This document shows, in pieces, positions 31,720-44,639 of a DNA stretch of 64,000 bases. Source of the stretch: Cycas panzhihuaensis (lineage: Eukaryota > Cycadophyta); the NCBI GenBank assembly GCA_023213395.1, contig CM041465.1, positions 70,067,741 to 70,131,740 of the forward strand, written 5' to 3'. The translations under genes were made by a program, and so were the position numbers. The notes beneath the pieces were generated by a model. The model saw only the letters and a list, made by a program, of their open reading frames with translations. It had not been told where the DNA came from and searched no databases. Positions within the stretch are counted from its first letter, which is position 1. The number at the start of each line of letters is the position of its first letter.

Positions 31720-32700
31720 ACTAGCCTCAAAACCTATAAACTAAGCATTCTTCTTATTAGAAGATGATGTTAATGCTAAAATCAATGGGCACTAATATAA
31801 TTTATCACCCAAATCATTAGTATTCGATGTATTACCTTGCAATCTATTACTTTGGAGACTTTCTTATTTCTTTGCTAATCAAACGAGATTAGATTTTAAC
31901 TAAGGCTACAAGACCATTAATAATGGCCTAGAGTTTTACAATAAGTATAGAATCTAGATTTTAACTTCTCATTTTTGGAAGTTTTACCTTTTAGAGTTCT
32001 TTGTTGTTATTATTATTGATGTTGTTATTACTAGATAGCATTGGGAATATGCTTATTCCTCTTTGGTGGACCTCTTCTCATCTTTGACATTAAGGCAACA
32101 TCTTTTAAATCCTTTTCTAAAAGCATCTTTCTCCTTAAATTTTATGAAATAAAAGTTTCATATAATTTTAAAAAAGTGGGTGAAGTTTCCCTAGCCATAA
32201 TTCTCATGACAAATACCTCATAGGTCATTGAAAAACTATTTAAGGTGATGGGAACAAGATTTTCATCAAGAATTTAATCATTCACCTTATGCAACTAATT
32301 TCTAATATCTTTAATCCTATTAATATAGGGAGAGACACTTTTACTATCCATCATTTTGATCGTGTTTAGCTTAGATCTTAATGACATCTTCCTAGTTGTA
32401 TTGGTGGATTGATACAATGACTTAAGTTTGTCCTATAACTCTTTAGCAATAGTTAAGTCTTTTGCATACACAATAAGATGAGATATGAGATTAATAGAAA
32501 TGACCATTCTTACAAGGTTATGCTTCTTTTCTCAATCTGTAATGTCTACATAATGAGTAGGACTTTGCTGGATACAATCAACATATTCATAAAGCTCTTT
32601 GTCCCTTAATAGAATCTCCATGAAAAGGACTCAATTTGAGTAGTTAGAATTATCTTCTAACTTATAAAAATTAGATAATCTACATGAGGGATCCACGATT
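31720..32700 (-). pseudogene. E10 gag remnant
   Basis: The part at 32180-32660 is clearly copia gag: LRDKELYEYVDCIQQSPTHY, NLVRMVISINLISHLIVYA, KLKSLYQSTNTTRKMSLRSK, INRIKDIR and MTYEVFVMRI in nearly one frame. Several TAG and TGA codons stand where tryptophan, glutamine or arginine is expected. Towards 31720 homology fades. Confidence 0.82.
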
Positions 32701-33137
32701 TGAGAGAAGAGATTGATTAAAACAATTAAAAAACTTGATTAGTGGAAATTGGTTTAGAATTTTAACCTGTAATTATGATCAATAAAATGCTTATAACTTT
32801 CTTTCTAGATATTAGATTAAAATGGAATTTTAGATGATGATAAAGGATTGTAAGATGCTCCTCCTTGAAAATTTTTAGACTAATCCATTAACCATATAGA
32901 CTGTATAGACTCTTAAATTTTTTAGAAATAACCTTTACTAAAATGCTTATAACTTTATTTTTGGATGTTACACATCTCCCTGTAAATGTTTAAACTAATC
33001 TAATAACTATATAGCCTGTATAACTTACTATAATTTAACCCTATCAAAACTAATTATAGATTCAAGTATGTAAAGATAAAATCTACAATTATGAAATCAA
33101 CCAATCTTTAGTTTATCAATCTCATAAAGTAAGAGCA

Positions 33138-33154
33138 AACTGGCTTTAATACCA
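33138..33154 (-). other. E10 primer-binding site
   Basis: Minus strand TGGTATTAAAGCCAGTT beside the right LTR, two C-to-T or G-to-A type changes from the standard site. Confidence 0.75.
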
Positions 33155-33363
33155 TGCTAAATAATAGGTAATTTTCATAGAAATCTAAATTATCTTGCTT
33201 TGGCCTTTCCCTAAGTTTTAAACCATAAACAAAATCAATTATAAATGACTCTTAATATTATAGATTTAAATAAGATCCTAAATCTTAAGGAATAATATAA
33301 ATAAAACTACTTTAAATCTACCCAAGACTAATATTAGTATAATAAAAGAATAAAAAAATTATA
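33155..33363 (-). repeat. E10 5' LTR
   Basis: Starts TGCTAAATAATAGG next to the PBS. The right end is set by loss of similarity to the left copy. Confidence 0.7.
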
Positions 33364-35521
33364 AACTAAGAATTGCTCTTCAAAATTCAACTCTATTCTC
33401 ATACATTCAACCATATGAAAATGTTTAGTATAATTATGTATTTAAGAAACTCTCCTAGCTCTAGTTATAATCCTATCCCTACTCTTATACATGGAAGATA
33501 CAAATGCATGAAGAGGAACTTAGCCTTAATAGTAAGTCAAGCATATGAGAACGTGATAGGATTTGCTAAAAGTAACATGCATACAAGTGCATGTGTCTAA
33601 AAATTGAACTAGTCTTATGACAACTAGTTAAACACCATGAAGAGCTATGCTTAATTACTAATTTGAGCTTAATGACTTTAATAACTTAAGTCACTAAGAG
33701 ATTACATAGAATTTTGAATTTAGTGAATTAAAAACTATAAGAGAATATAAATGATAGAATATAAAGCACTAAGAAGTATGAAGATCACTCTCATTCCAAC
33801 AAAAGTTTTGTTATATATCTATTAAGTGCACTCACATGACCTAATTCCTATTTTGAACCCCTTATACTTCACCTATATATAAGCTGCCATTTGAGATTTT
33901 GATTTATCTAACTCTTAATAAGTGTTTGCTAGTCTCCATATGACATCATCTTACATAAAGAAGATTGACATGAAGGAAGCAAGTAAACATCATCTATAAG
34001 GCATTAACAAGTAAAGGCACTTTCCAACTGATAATTCTAGGCAAGAGCCATCTTATACCCTTAGTTTTATTATGTTTTAATGAAAGAAAAGGAAAAGAGA
34101 AAGGAGTCATTTATTTATTTAAGTTTGAAGAATATTTTTTGAATTAATATAGCTTTACTTTATGCCTATAAGAACATATATTCTTATAGGAATTAATTTT
34201 GATCTTATTGTTTAAGAGAACCCCTTTGGCTCTAGGTCTTTTGGTGAACTCGACGTTGAACTTATGTTTTTCTTTGCCTATTTCATCTCCTCTTACATGT
34301 TGTCTCCCTTATTTCACCTTGTGAAATAACTAGTTCAAACATAAAAATGTTATAAACACTTTATAAAAACCCCTTTTTGTGATATTTTCCCCTTAAAAAA
34401 TGTCATAAATAGGCTCATGATCAAACCTTAGTAATCTTTAAAAAATAAATCATCTATGAATAGCCATGAAAGCCTCACATGTGAAAATGATGACTGAATG
34501 ATATATTTCTTGCGTTGTTTCGCTTTTTTTTTTTTTCAAATTTTGATCTCATTTGTTTGTATTTTTCACTAAAATCATATTATTTCCTTTGCATGTTTGT
34601 CATTTTATGGTGTTATTTATATTAAAAAAAATATATATCACCCTTGCACATAAAACATTCTACATAAATAATAGTTTTATTCTAGTTATCACTTTATTTC
34701 TACCCTGTTAGGCTATATTTTTATTTAATTTACTATCATTTTCCTCTATTTGTGGAAATATGACATTCACATAATAATAAAAATTAATTTAAAGCCTTTA
34801 TTATTGTAAACATGTGTTTATGTAGATATTCAAGGTTGTTGGATGTATATTATATCTATTTGTAGTTCTGTTTGCATTGATTTGGATTCTATTTTGCTAT
34901 TTAAGGCTCTATTTCTATTCTTGGTTGCTTCATTCTAACTATTAGTAAGAGTTTCTACTTGGATCTTCCCTTTGCTAGGCTAAAATACATCTTTTTATCC
35001 TTTTCTAAAGAGTTGTCCTCTCTTCCTTTCTTCTAAGCTCATGCCTATATACCATCATTCGCTTATTGCCTTACCAATGTAAGAAATCATTTTAAATTTA
35101 TTGTTTTTGGTGTTTTCTTTACTTATGGTTTGTAGATTTATTGATCCATAACCATCTTACATTCACTGGTATTAATCTCCATCCAGTAATCAACTTAAAT
35201 AGCACTCAATTCACTTTGAATCAATTGCCTCTAATTAATGCACCTTCCATACTAAGATTCAACTTAAAATTTATTATTTATTATTTTTATTTTTTATGGT
35301 CATATATCTATGAGTCTACAGACCCCTATAGTTGATTTAGACCTTACCCACTTTTGATTTTGCCCTATATCTCTTTATAAGTTATGATCAAGCTTATGCA
35401 AGTTGTAGTCAAATAGTTTGTAAGGGGAATAGATTTCATAGTAAAAATTTTAATTCATGTTTCTAGTGTTTTAAATGTTAGAAATTAATATTTACATGGT
35501 ACAAATGTTGTATTGGTGATT
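33364..35521. other. No recognisable gene
   Basis: AT-rich DNA; short frames only (for example 33373-33600 and 35141-35335) without known motifs. Confidence 0.5.
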
Positions 35522-35785
35522 TGTTAAGTCAAGATTAGCTTGATAACATGTGTTAGGAGTTGTAAAATGTCTTTAATGGACTTGTAACATGTGCTAAGAT
35601 GGTTACGAATCTTGCTTGGATCATACTAATCCCACTTGTATTTATAGGTGTATAGGGTTGTATTTGGTATGTGATGCTAGTCATTTCTAATGAATGAAAG
35701 TTGATTATAATTCTATTTTATAATTTATGTCATATTTTTGTTTGTTTCCCACTTGATCCTAATTGATTTCATTTGGTATTAGAGC
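35522..35785 (+). repeat. E12: LTR with adjacent PBS
   Basis: Starts TGTTAAGTCAAG, ends TTGATTTCA at 35771 and is followed by TTTGGTATTAGAGCAAG, a PBS variant. A TATTTATAGG promoter word lies at about 35639. The downstream 0.7 kb has no clear gag. Confidence 0.68.
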
Positions 35786-36470
35786 AAGTTTAACCTTGGG
35801 TTATTTATTAATTTGTCAACTCAAATGATTTGCAAATCTAATCAGGGTTTGTAGGTGGAATTATAAGTGGTTTTGAAGTGATTTATACCAAGTATATTAT
35901 AAGAAAGTAGTTATATTATAATCTATCTTTTTCACTTGTAGAGTTGTTGTTTAAAATGATATGTGTATTAATTTTATCCACTTGAGGAACTTGAGTTATA
36001 CATATTTGAATAAGTCATCATTCAAGATGTCACTATTGAGCTTTTATTTAACAGGCATTTAATCCTCATTGTTTTATCAAGTAACCAGTGATTGCTAAAA
36101 TAGTAGCTTTAATTGATGTATCCTCTCATTACTTTCTTACCTATCTGTATCTTTCTAGACTTCTTTAGTCATTTTCTCTTCCATGGTAGATTTAAAGGCT
36201 TTATGCTTTGTATCACTAATAGGGCCCTTAGAAGCTTCAACCTTTATACCATTAGAAGAACATTCAAAATCTTCATCCTTAAACATAACTCATAGAGGTT
36301 TCATTTTTGACATTATTTAAACCTTTATTTAGGGAATTTACTTCATCCTATGGTTTATAAAGAAGAGTTCATCCATATTTATAGTATGTTGAAGAGAACT
36401 TTAGAGCCTTTTCATGTGGAAATACTTGCCACTATAGGAGATAAGGTTGCTACAGGAAAGGGATATGGGT
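35786..36470 (+). other. Probable remnant of E12 interior, no motif
   Basis: AT-rich, no gag or pol block recognised. It ends where the E13 LTR starts. Confidence 0.35.
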
Positions 36471-37519
36471 TGTAAAATGAAATAAAATGATCTAGTAAAA
36501 TAAATAAATATAAATAATTAATAGGGGTAAAGGATAAAAATACTTGGCGAGGCTAGAGGAGGGGGTATTTGTGGAAACTCCTGAGGGGTTATTAAGTGGG
36601 CTTTTGCAGACTATTACGGTCAGCAGACTAGCCATAGGGCTGAAATGGTAGCCATGTAGAAAGTAGTGGACTTGGCTAGTAAGCTGGGGTGTAAGAAGCT
36701 AATCATAGAAGGAGACTCCTTAAATGTTATTAATCTACTTATAAGGAAGGCAGAGCCTGATTGGAGAGTGGATGCACTGATTAGATATATGAAGGATACT
36801 CTAAAGAGATAGAAGAATATTTAGGTGAAACACACATATAGGGAAGAAAATAGAGCTATAAATAAGCTAACCAATTAGAGGGTAAGTCATAAGAGGTCTT
36901 GCTTCTATATGGAGGAAATCCTAAATGAGATTATGAGTTTGGTTAAGGAGGATTCATTTAGATTATAGTAGTTGAGCTAGCCACTGGGCTTGTTGTGATA
37001 GGGTAGGCTAGCTAGTTTTGGTGAGTGGTTGTAGTTAGGCCATGGGCTTATCATGGCCATTATGTGAGCTGATAAGCTACTCATGTTAAAGGGCTGGGGC
37101 CCTAGTAAAGCCCCTATTATTTATACCTAATTAAAAAAAAAGGGATAAAAATGCTTAACTAATTCATAAATAGGGTCTAGATCTAACTTCAATAATTAAG
37201 GTCTCAACAATGAGATCTCCTTTAAGGTGAGGTGTCCTCTAAAGCATTCCTCTTTGAGGTGAGAGACATCCTCCATAAGTGTTAGTATCTCTTAAGTACT
37301 ATATTTACAAGAAAACACAGTGATCCCATGCTAAGCTCCTAGAGGTATATATGTATATGTGTTTGCGTGTGTATTTCTTGAGGTCAGCCCCAAGGAGGTT
37401 TATTGATCGACTAAAGAAAGACTTTCCTTATTTCCAAGGCTAGCCAAATGGAGTACCAAATGGTCAATTAAATCTGGTTAGATATGGGCCAGTTAGAGTA
37501 TTCAAAAGGGAGTATTACA
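36471..37519 (-). repeat. E13 3' LTR, split by a LINE
   Basis: Plus-strand ends TGTAAAATGA and GGGAGTATTACA with inverted TGTAA/TTACA. A minus-strand PPT (AGGGGAGGGACT) lies just beyond 37519. About 600 bp inside is the LINE E14 with its TSD, leaving an LTR of roughly 440 bp. Confidence 0.65.
36532..37156 (+). mobile_element. E14: 5'-truncated LINE with poly(A) tail and 14-bp TSD
   Basis: GGATAAAAATACTT (36532-36545) and GGATAAAAATGCTT (37143-37156) flank the insertion, one mismatch. The body encodes a plant LINE C-terminal RNase H (RVT_3-like): VIKWAFADYYGQQTSHRAEM, then KLGCKKLIIEGDSLNVINLL and VKHTYREENRAINKLTN, with a few stops. A 3' UTR of about 170 bases ends in a short A-run (37133-37141). 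Truncation, tail and long TSD are hallmarks of target-primed reverse transcription. Confidence 0.9.
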
Positions 37520-40500
37520 AGTCCCTCCCCTTGAAAGTATTCTTTGCCCTCAAAGCATAGTTAAGTTGGTATATCATTTATACCAATCTTCATTTTCCCA
37601 TATGGCATCCTTGAGGTTTTGCCCTTTCTATTTTATTAGGTACTCTCATATTTCTTTGGAATGTAACTTTCTTATTCTAGTTTGGAGGATGGCTTCTAGT
37701 TTTAATAGTAACTTATCTTTCTCATCAGGGTATTAGTAAGTTAGTTTGGGGTATTACATTTTATCTTAGTTTTCACTTGGGGTAAGAGACACATAAGTCA
37801 TTATGTATGAAGCTGGTAGGTGGTAGATGGAGTTTGTAAGTGACTTCTCCTACTTTATCTTACATTTGGTATGGGCTAAATAATTGAGATTGTAGTTTGT
37901 ACTTGCCTACCCCTTTTAGGGTGGTTTGTTTATACAATTATAATATAAGAAAAACCTAATCTCCTAGTTTAAATGATCTTTCTATCGTGCATCATTCAAC
38001 TTGTTATTTCATATAGTTTGTAGTAGTGTTTAGGTTATCTTTAAGTATTTACGATGTTCTTCACATCCACTCTTATTATGTTTAGATAGATTAAATGGGT
38101 GATGCTATGGCCGTTTGACAACTGATGGTGGTTTGAATCTATATAGTGCTTAGAAAGGGGTTATCTTGGTAGATGTATAATAGGTAGTATTATACCGCCA
38201 TTTAACTAAGTGTAGCCATTTGTGCCATTGAGGTTATTTATTAGATGTGAAATTTACCATATATCCTTTTAAGCATTTGTTTATTGATTTTGTTTATCCA
38301 TCTGTCTAAAGGCAATAAGCTAAGCTCATTACTAGCTTGGCGCCAACTTGTCTAAATAGTTCTTTCTAAAAAAATACTTGTAAATTTAGGGTTGTAGTTA
38401 TTTATAATGATCTTTAGGAACCTATGGAGTTTGTGAATCTCTTTGATGAATAACTTGGCGATTTAACTAGATTTTGCCATTGCATGGGTGCCTCTAAAGT
38501 GTGCACTTTTGGTTAGTCAATCAATTACCATGAAGATTGTATTCTTTCCTTCTAAAGTAGGGAGTCCTATTATAAAGTCCATTGATATTTCTTTCCATTT
38601 TTGTTTAGGTATGGTTAGGCATTATATTAGTTTAGGTAATTTGGTGATTTTGTTCTTGTTCCTTTGGAATACATTACATTTTAAGATAAATTTATGGATG
38701 TTTGATTTTATTCCCTTGTAGGATGGTAGGTTTTATCAATTCCTACTTGTTCTATTATTAGTGCAGAGTGTGTGTTATAAAGTATTTTATTTTCAAACAT
38801 TGATATGGGGGGTTGTAGAATTTGGCCTTTACATAAGACTAGGTCATCATATAGGGAATATTTATTGTGTATATCAATGTGGCCTTGTTGTAACATCTTT
38901 TGGGTTATGAGGCTAACTTTGTATTCTTGAACTAATTTTTGGATCCAATTAGGGATGGCTATAAAGATGGCTTATAGAGGAGTGTTAATGAATTCTTGAT
39001 AGTGTGTTGACCATGACATTTACTTTACCCTTCTTATAAGCAATATCAAAGTCAAATATTTGAAGTTTGCATACCCACTTTTATTGTTCATGAGATAAGT
39101 TTTTCTAGGTTAATAAATATTCAAGGCTATGTGGTTAGTTTTAACTACGAACTTACTACTAACTAGGTATTATCATTATTATTCTATTTCATATATGATT
39201 GCTAGAATTTCCTTATTATAGATAGGTTTTAATTATTCTCTTACATTTAGCTTATGGCTTTTATATACTAAACGTCACTCATCTTGGAAAAGTATTGCTC
39301 CAATCTTTACACTTGATGCATCATATTCCAAAGTGAATGAATAATTGAAGTATAGTATTATGAGAACAAGTATAATTATCATTATATTCTTAAGGCTTGG
39401 AAGGCTTTTTTCAGTAGTTCACCATAGGAAAATACATCCTTCTTTGTTAGGTTTATTAGTGGAGTTATAATATAGGCATATTGTGTAATAAAACAATATA
39501 AAAATCTAGTTGCACCTAAGAATCATCTTACAATAGTTACATTTTTAGGTTAGGACTAATCTTTAATTACCTAGACCTTTTTGGATCTATCTTAATGCCT
39601 TCTTAGGTAATTAGTATCCAAGGTAATCTAGTTTAGTTTACCTGAACATACATTTGGCTTGCAAAGAATTGGTTGTTAGCTAATATATGTAGTACAACTT
39701 TAAGGTGTTCTAAATATTCTTCTTAAGACTTGCTATAAATGAGAATGTCGTCAAAGAAGACTAGGACAAATTTCCATAAAAAGAGTTTTAGTATTTGCTT
39801 TATGGTGCTTTAGAATGTGGTAGAGTTATTGGTTAAGCCAACTTGCATAACCTAAAATTTAAATAAGCCTTTGTATATTTAGAATGCAACTTTGTAAACA
39901 CCTTCTGACTTGATATAGATGTGGTAGTATCATAAGCATAAGTTAATTAAAAAAAAAAAAATCTTACTCCATATAATTCATCAAGGAGGTCATCTAGTCT
40001 AGGTATTAGGTGTCTATTTTTTATCATGACCATGTTGGAGGCTTTAAAGTTGATGTACATGCAATATAATCTGTTATTTTTTTAGCTTAGTACTACCAAT
40101 AATGAAAAGGGGCTTGAGCTAGGTATAATATACCCTTACTATAAAAGCTTTTATGTTATCTATTCCATTTCTTTTTTGAAGTGATAATGGTGTTAGTATG
40201 GTCAAATATTTACTAGTGTTGATCTTAGCACTAATTTAATGGAGTATTCATAGTCTCGACTTGGAGGTAACCCTTAGGGTTCTTCAAAAATCACACTATA
40301 TTAATTAATAAGGGTTTGCACTTCAAGGGAAGTATCTTTAGTTATGATTTTATAATAGGTTATTAAGTATAAGATGGGGTTCTTCTTTAGTAGTTTTTCC
40401 ATTTGGTTGGATGTCACTTGCAAGGTTGGTGGTGAAAGTAAGGCTTGTAGTTTATATTTGTATCCCTTCTAAAAAACTCATGAAATGAGTTCTGTAGTTA

Positions 40501-40630
40501 GTAATAATATTGTAAAGGTTTTGGAGCCATTAGATACTAAGGAGTACAAATACTCCTCTTATGGGTATGGTGAACATGTAAGTGTTAATAGAGTATTATA
40601 TTATTTATAAGTGTACCCTTTATAGTACGC
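37520..40630 (-). mobile_element. E13: decayed Ty3/gypsy pol
   Basis: Minus strand. Between about 40630 and 40240 lies the pre-RT linker with FEEP-GLPPSRD-type homology. RT is at 40240-39540 with VFFDDILIYS around the catalytic DD, RNase H at about 39480-39060 and integrase at about 38720-37990 (MDFITGLPTLER-like and ALYGFKPPSVV-like blocks), then a PPT. Stops and frameshifts are frequent. Protease, gag and the 5' LTR are missing, because E15 begins at 40631. Confidence 0.8.
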
Positions 40631-40745
40631 TATAACATAACCCTACTTTCATAAACATTAGTAAGTGGGAACCACTAAAGGATTAAGTATTGATGTTAAC
40701 TATTAAGCTTTGTGCGCGGGTTGCTAAGCCCTCCAATAAGATGTA
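40631..40745 (+). repeat. E15 5' LTR, recognisable part
   Basis: Direct-repeat partner of 45736-45845. Its terminal TG has become TA. The remaining LTR has diverged beyond recognition by eye. Confidence 0.7.
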
Positions 40746-41559
40746 AGGCCATTAAGGCCACTAACAAGATTACAAGAAAGAGACCCCCTTGTGTCTATTT
40801 AAGGGTCAAAGATCACTTGTAAATATATTAATTACTAATACCTTTTTTAAGAGAAAAAAATACTATTAAAATTCATGCATCTTATTTTAATCAATGCATC
40901 ACACTAATCATTTTGTACTAGGTCAATTTCTATAATTAATTTTTAGGTATAGTGATACCTGGGTTATTGGTAGGCCTTGCCATTAAAATTTTACCCTTAA
41001 AACTCACATACCCTAGTTCGACGAGCTCTTCATACTCATCCAAGTGGACTAAGGCTTTTTTAATGTAAATTTTGGGGTAAAAAGGCTATAGACACCCCAT
41101 GTATCCTCCCTCCCACTTTCTCCCTTCTTTAGCTCATTTATCTTTTACAACAACTCCTTATTTCTTAAATCTTATTTTATCTTACTCTTTTCCTTTTCAT
41201 ATATTTTACCTTCTTTCTACTTATTCCTACTCCTTCAAGCACATTTTATATTTATAATGGAACCTACATAAGGAGGAAGGATTGTTGAACTAGATTAAGA
41301 GTTTGAGGCTTTCAATAAGAGATAAAGGTAGAATTAGGCAACCTTTTCTCAAAGGCTAATTCAAGCAACCTTCCCTCAAAATTAGATATTATCATCATTG
41401 TTACTCAAATGATGTAATTTAATTCCCATAATATAAGGGTATCAAACATGACATGCAATGCTTCTCCTCTTTTTCAAGGAAGTAATGAACCCAAGGAGGT
41501 CACCCACTAAAACAACTACCTTTCCACCACAAGATCAACATCCTTAATTTTGATCCAGA

Positions 41560-42010
41560 TTTAAATAGAGAGCACTCATAGTTAGATTAGTAAGCTGGAA
41601 TCCTACTTCACACTCAACCTAATGTTTGAAGAATATTAGCTCCTATATGCCCCCATCCACATGGATGGAAGAGCTTATCATTGGTTCAATTGGTAGAAAT
41701 GAAAATAACCCTCAAATCAAATGTGGTCACACTTCATAGGTTATTTCTTTGAATAGTATGAGGACACATGGAGTCATTCATTCTTCACTCAACTCACACA
41801 ATTTAAGCAAACAACAATAATAAAGGATTTCATTGATGAATTCCAAGCCTTGTATAATCACTCTCTACAAAGTCAAAGCCTAGATAAATAGACCATGATT
41901 GACATTTATATGGTCAAACTTTAGGATTGTATCTAGATGTGACTCAAGACAATGGTCATAAACTCCCTCAAGGAAGCTTTCAAATGGGCCCATGCAGTAG
42001 AGGCCAAATT
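41560..42010 (+). pseudogene. E15 gag remnant
   Basis: Reads HMDGRAYHWFNW, then SHSFFTQLTQFKQTTIIKDF and IDEFQALYNHS, matching the retrotransposon gag domain of Ty3/gypsy elements. Several stops. Confidence 0.75.
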
Positions 42011-42447
42011 TATAGCTAATAGACCCCTAACCACTTGAAGGAATAACCCCTAATTTTCACAACCCCAATTGATAGACTTATAATAAACATGATCTAGATT
42101 TGAAAATGTAGTTCATCCATATTCTAACTTTTTATGTCCTAGATCACAACAAGATGATCCAACTCGCTTGGTAATAGGTTGACAGATAGGAGACCCCTCT
42201 AGCAAATGGGTTCAAATCTCCTAAGTAGAAGCATAACATTGATTAGAGACAGGCTTCTATATATAGTTCATAAAAATATGGACTCTCAAGCGTAGTCACA
42301 TCTATAAGGCACATCATATGGTCTTTCTATTAACCCCCCCTGTCACCTGAAGAGTTCTTAGATTTTGATTTTAAACATGAGGATAATGATAAAATCTAGG
42401 AAGATCCCACCCCAAAACCTCATCTTGAAGTTTCCTTATCAATTATT

Positions 42448-42729
42448 GTGTCCATATCTTACCCCGAATCCCTACAAGTCAAGGGAATTCTTTGCAAGAC
42501 TCCAATGCTAATTTTGATTGATGGTGGCATGCCACTAAATTTTATTGATAACTCCTTAGCTCAACAACTTAATCACTATATAGTCCTAAAGACTGGGTTC
42601 ACCTCCTCTCTACTAAGATACCAGAAGCTGCACTATGTTGGTGTTATTAAAAATCTCCATGTCCATATCGACACCTACCTCTTAGTCTCAACAAGGCTTG
42701 ATGTTATATTAGGGATCCATTGGCTATAA
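42448..42729 (+). CDS. E15 protease fragment
   Basis: A 93-codon open frame: VKGILCKTPMLILIDGGMPL then NFIDNSLAQQLN, a gypsy retropepsin in which the active-site DSG reads DGG. It ends in DVILGIHWL, the usual block after the protease. The rest of pol continues in broken frames downstream. Confidence 0.8.
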   Translation: MSISYPESLQVKGILCKTPMLILIDGGMPLNFIDNSLAQQLNHYIVLKTGFTSSLLRYQKLHYVGVIKNLHVHIDTYLLVSTRLDVILGIHWL

Positions 42730-43129
42730 ACCTTAGGGACTTATAGTACAAACAACTTGCCCATAAACCCATTCATCTTATTTAAAGACTAAATAGACAT
42801 AACATAGAAAATCTATGGGATATAGCCCCCTACAGGCCATATGAAATAACACCTTCAATTTAACGTTAGGTATATAGTTTGCCTCAACAATATTCAGGTC
42901 AATGTGCAAATTCACCCATGTATCTAGGATGTCATCACCAAACATGAACATGTATTCGTCCCCCTGCCTACTACTACCCCACCTAACCATGGTTTTTATC
43001 GCATAATCAAACTTTAATCTAATCATGACCCCATCAGCTTGAGACCTTATTAAAATTCCTATTTTTAGAAAAATAAAATTAAAAAACTCACTATTAAACT
43101 CATGGATATGGGCATAATCCAAACTAGCA

Positions 43130-44150
43130 AAAGCATATACACAGTGTTAATAGTCTTAGTTAAGAAGAAAGATGGCTCCTTTTGCCTTTATGTGGATTAT
43201 AGGAAACTGAATAATATTACCATAAAAAATAAACTTCCCACTCTATGAATAGATAATATGTTAGATGAAATACATTTAGCCTTCATCTTCTCTAAGATAG
43301 ATTTATAATCTGGTTACTATTAGATCCTGATTACCCTAGAGGATTTCCATAAGATGATGTTCCAAATATATCATAGCCACTTTAAGTCATGAGAAATATC
43401 TTTCGACCTTAATAATGCACCTGCTACCTTTTAGGCTCTTATAAATAAGATCTTTGGCCCTTATCTTTAGAAATTTGTCATTGTATTCTTTGATAATATC
43501 TTTATTTATAGTTCCTTCTTGGACCACTACATTCGTCACCTAGAACTTGTTCTTCAAATATTACACCAACACTAATCATATGCAAAACTTTCTAAGTGTA
43601 AGTTTGAGAAAACATAACTATAACACTTAGGGCATATTATATCTTTAGAAGGTATATAGATGGACCTTTATAAAAGATCTGTCATCACTACTTGTCTGAT
43701 TCCAACTACCTCACCTAAATATAAGTATTCCTTAGCCTCATAGACTTTTATTATCATTTTATATGAAATTACACCTCCCTCATAGATCCCTTAACCTATC
43801 TACTCTACAAAGATGCCTTTTAATTATCTTTAGAGGCTGATGTTACCTTATCCTATCTCAAAGTAGTAATAACCTCTACTCCAATCCTCATCACTCCTGA
43901 TTTCACCCATGCTTACCAACATGAATGTGGTACCTCCAGGTTCAACTTGGGTATAGTCCTTATATAGGACTCCCACCCCATTACATTTGAGAGTTGAAAA
44001 TTAAAAGATCATGAGCTTTGCCTTTCCACATATTAGAAGGAAATAAGAGTTATTCTACATGCTATTGATAAATGGCAATAATACCTCTTAGGCTCAAAGT
44101 TTAGTATTCTCACATCTCATCGTAGCCTCTATAGTTTATTGGACCAGCTA
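43130..44150 (+). pseudogene. E15 reverse transcriptase and RNase H
   Basis: Blocks: VKKKDGSFCLYVDYRKLNNI, TIKNKLPTL, FSKIDL, FDLNNAPATF and VIVFFDNIFIYSS, where the catalytic FFDD reads FFDN. RNase H follows with weaker similarity. Interrupted by at least ten stops. Confidence 0.8.
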
Positions 44151-44639
44151 ATTCTATTTAAAGAATAGGCTAAATGGGTTAACTGTCTACAGGTCAACTT
44201 TATAGTATCTTATAAGAAGGACAAAGATAACATGGGTGCATATGCCTTTTTGTACTTGCACCTTGATTGTAGTACCCCCAACCCTGGTCTTCATGCCATA
44301 TAAAAGCCCCACCCTATTTGACTTGATGAATTACAAGCTGAAAACTAGGCCTAGCATGACTACTCTCACTGGAGTAAAAATTTCTAACCCATAAAGTCTG
44401 GTCAATCCACAACAACCATCTATTATTTAGAAATTGCATCTTTATGTATGCATACTCCTTATTTATCTCTTAAACCTTAATAAAATATCGCTCTACTCCT
44501 ATAGGGGGGTACTTAAAGGTTTGATGAAACCCATTGACATATCTATATAGATTTCTTTTAGCCCTATATAAATCCCATCATCTTCACCTTCATATTAGAG
44601 TGTGACACATACTAGTCGAATAAGGTAGATACCAAAGCC

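Larger units (their letters stand above)
26621..33363 (-). mobile_element. E10: decayed copia element, gag and RNase H tail only
   Basis: Two related LTRs, 26621-26827 and about 33155-33363, flank the region. A PBS (33138-33154) lies inside the right LTR and an RNase H C-terminus inside the left, so orientation is minus. Gag remnants lie at 31720-32700. Pol between gag and RNase H is missing and the interior is occupied by E11 and unassigned sequence. LTR ends are approximate and no clear TSD was found. Confidence 0.7.
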
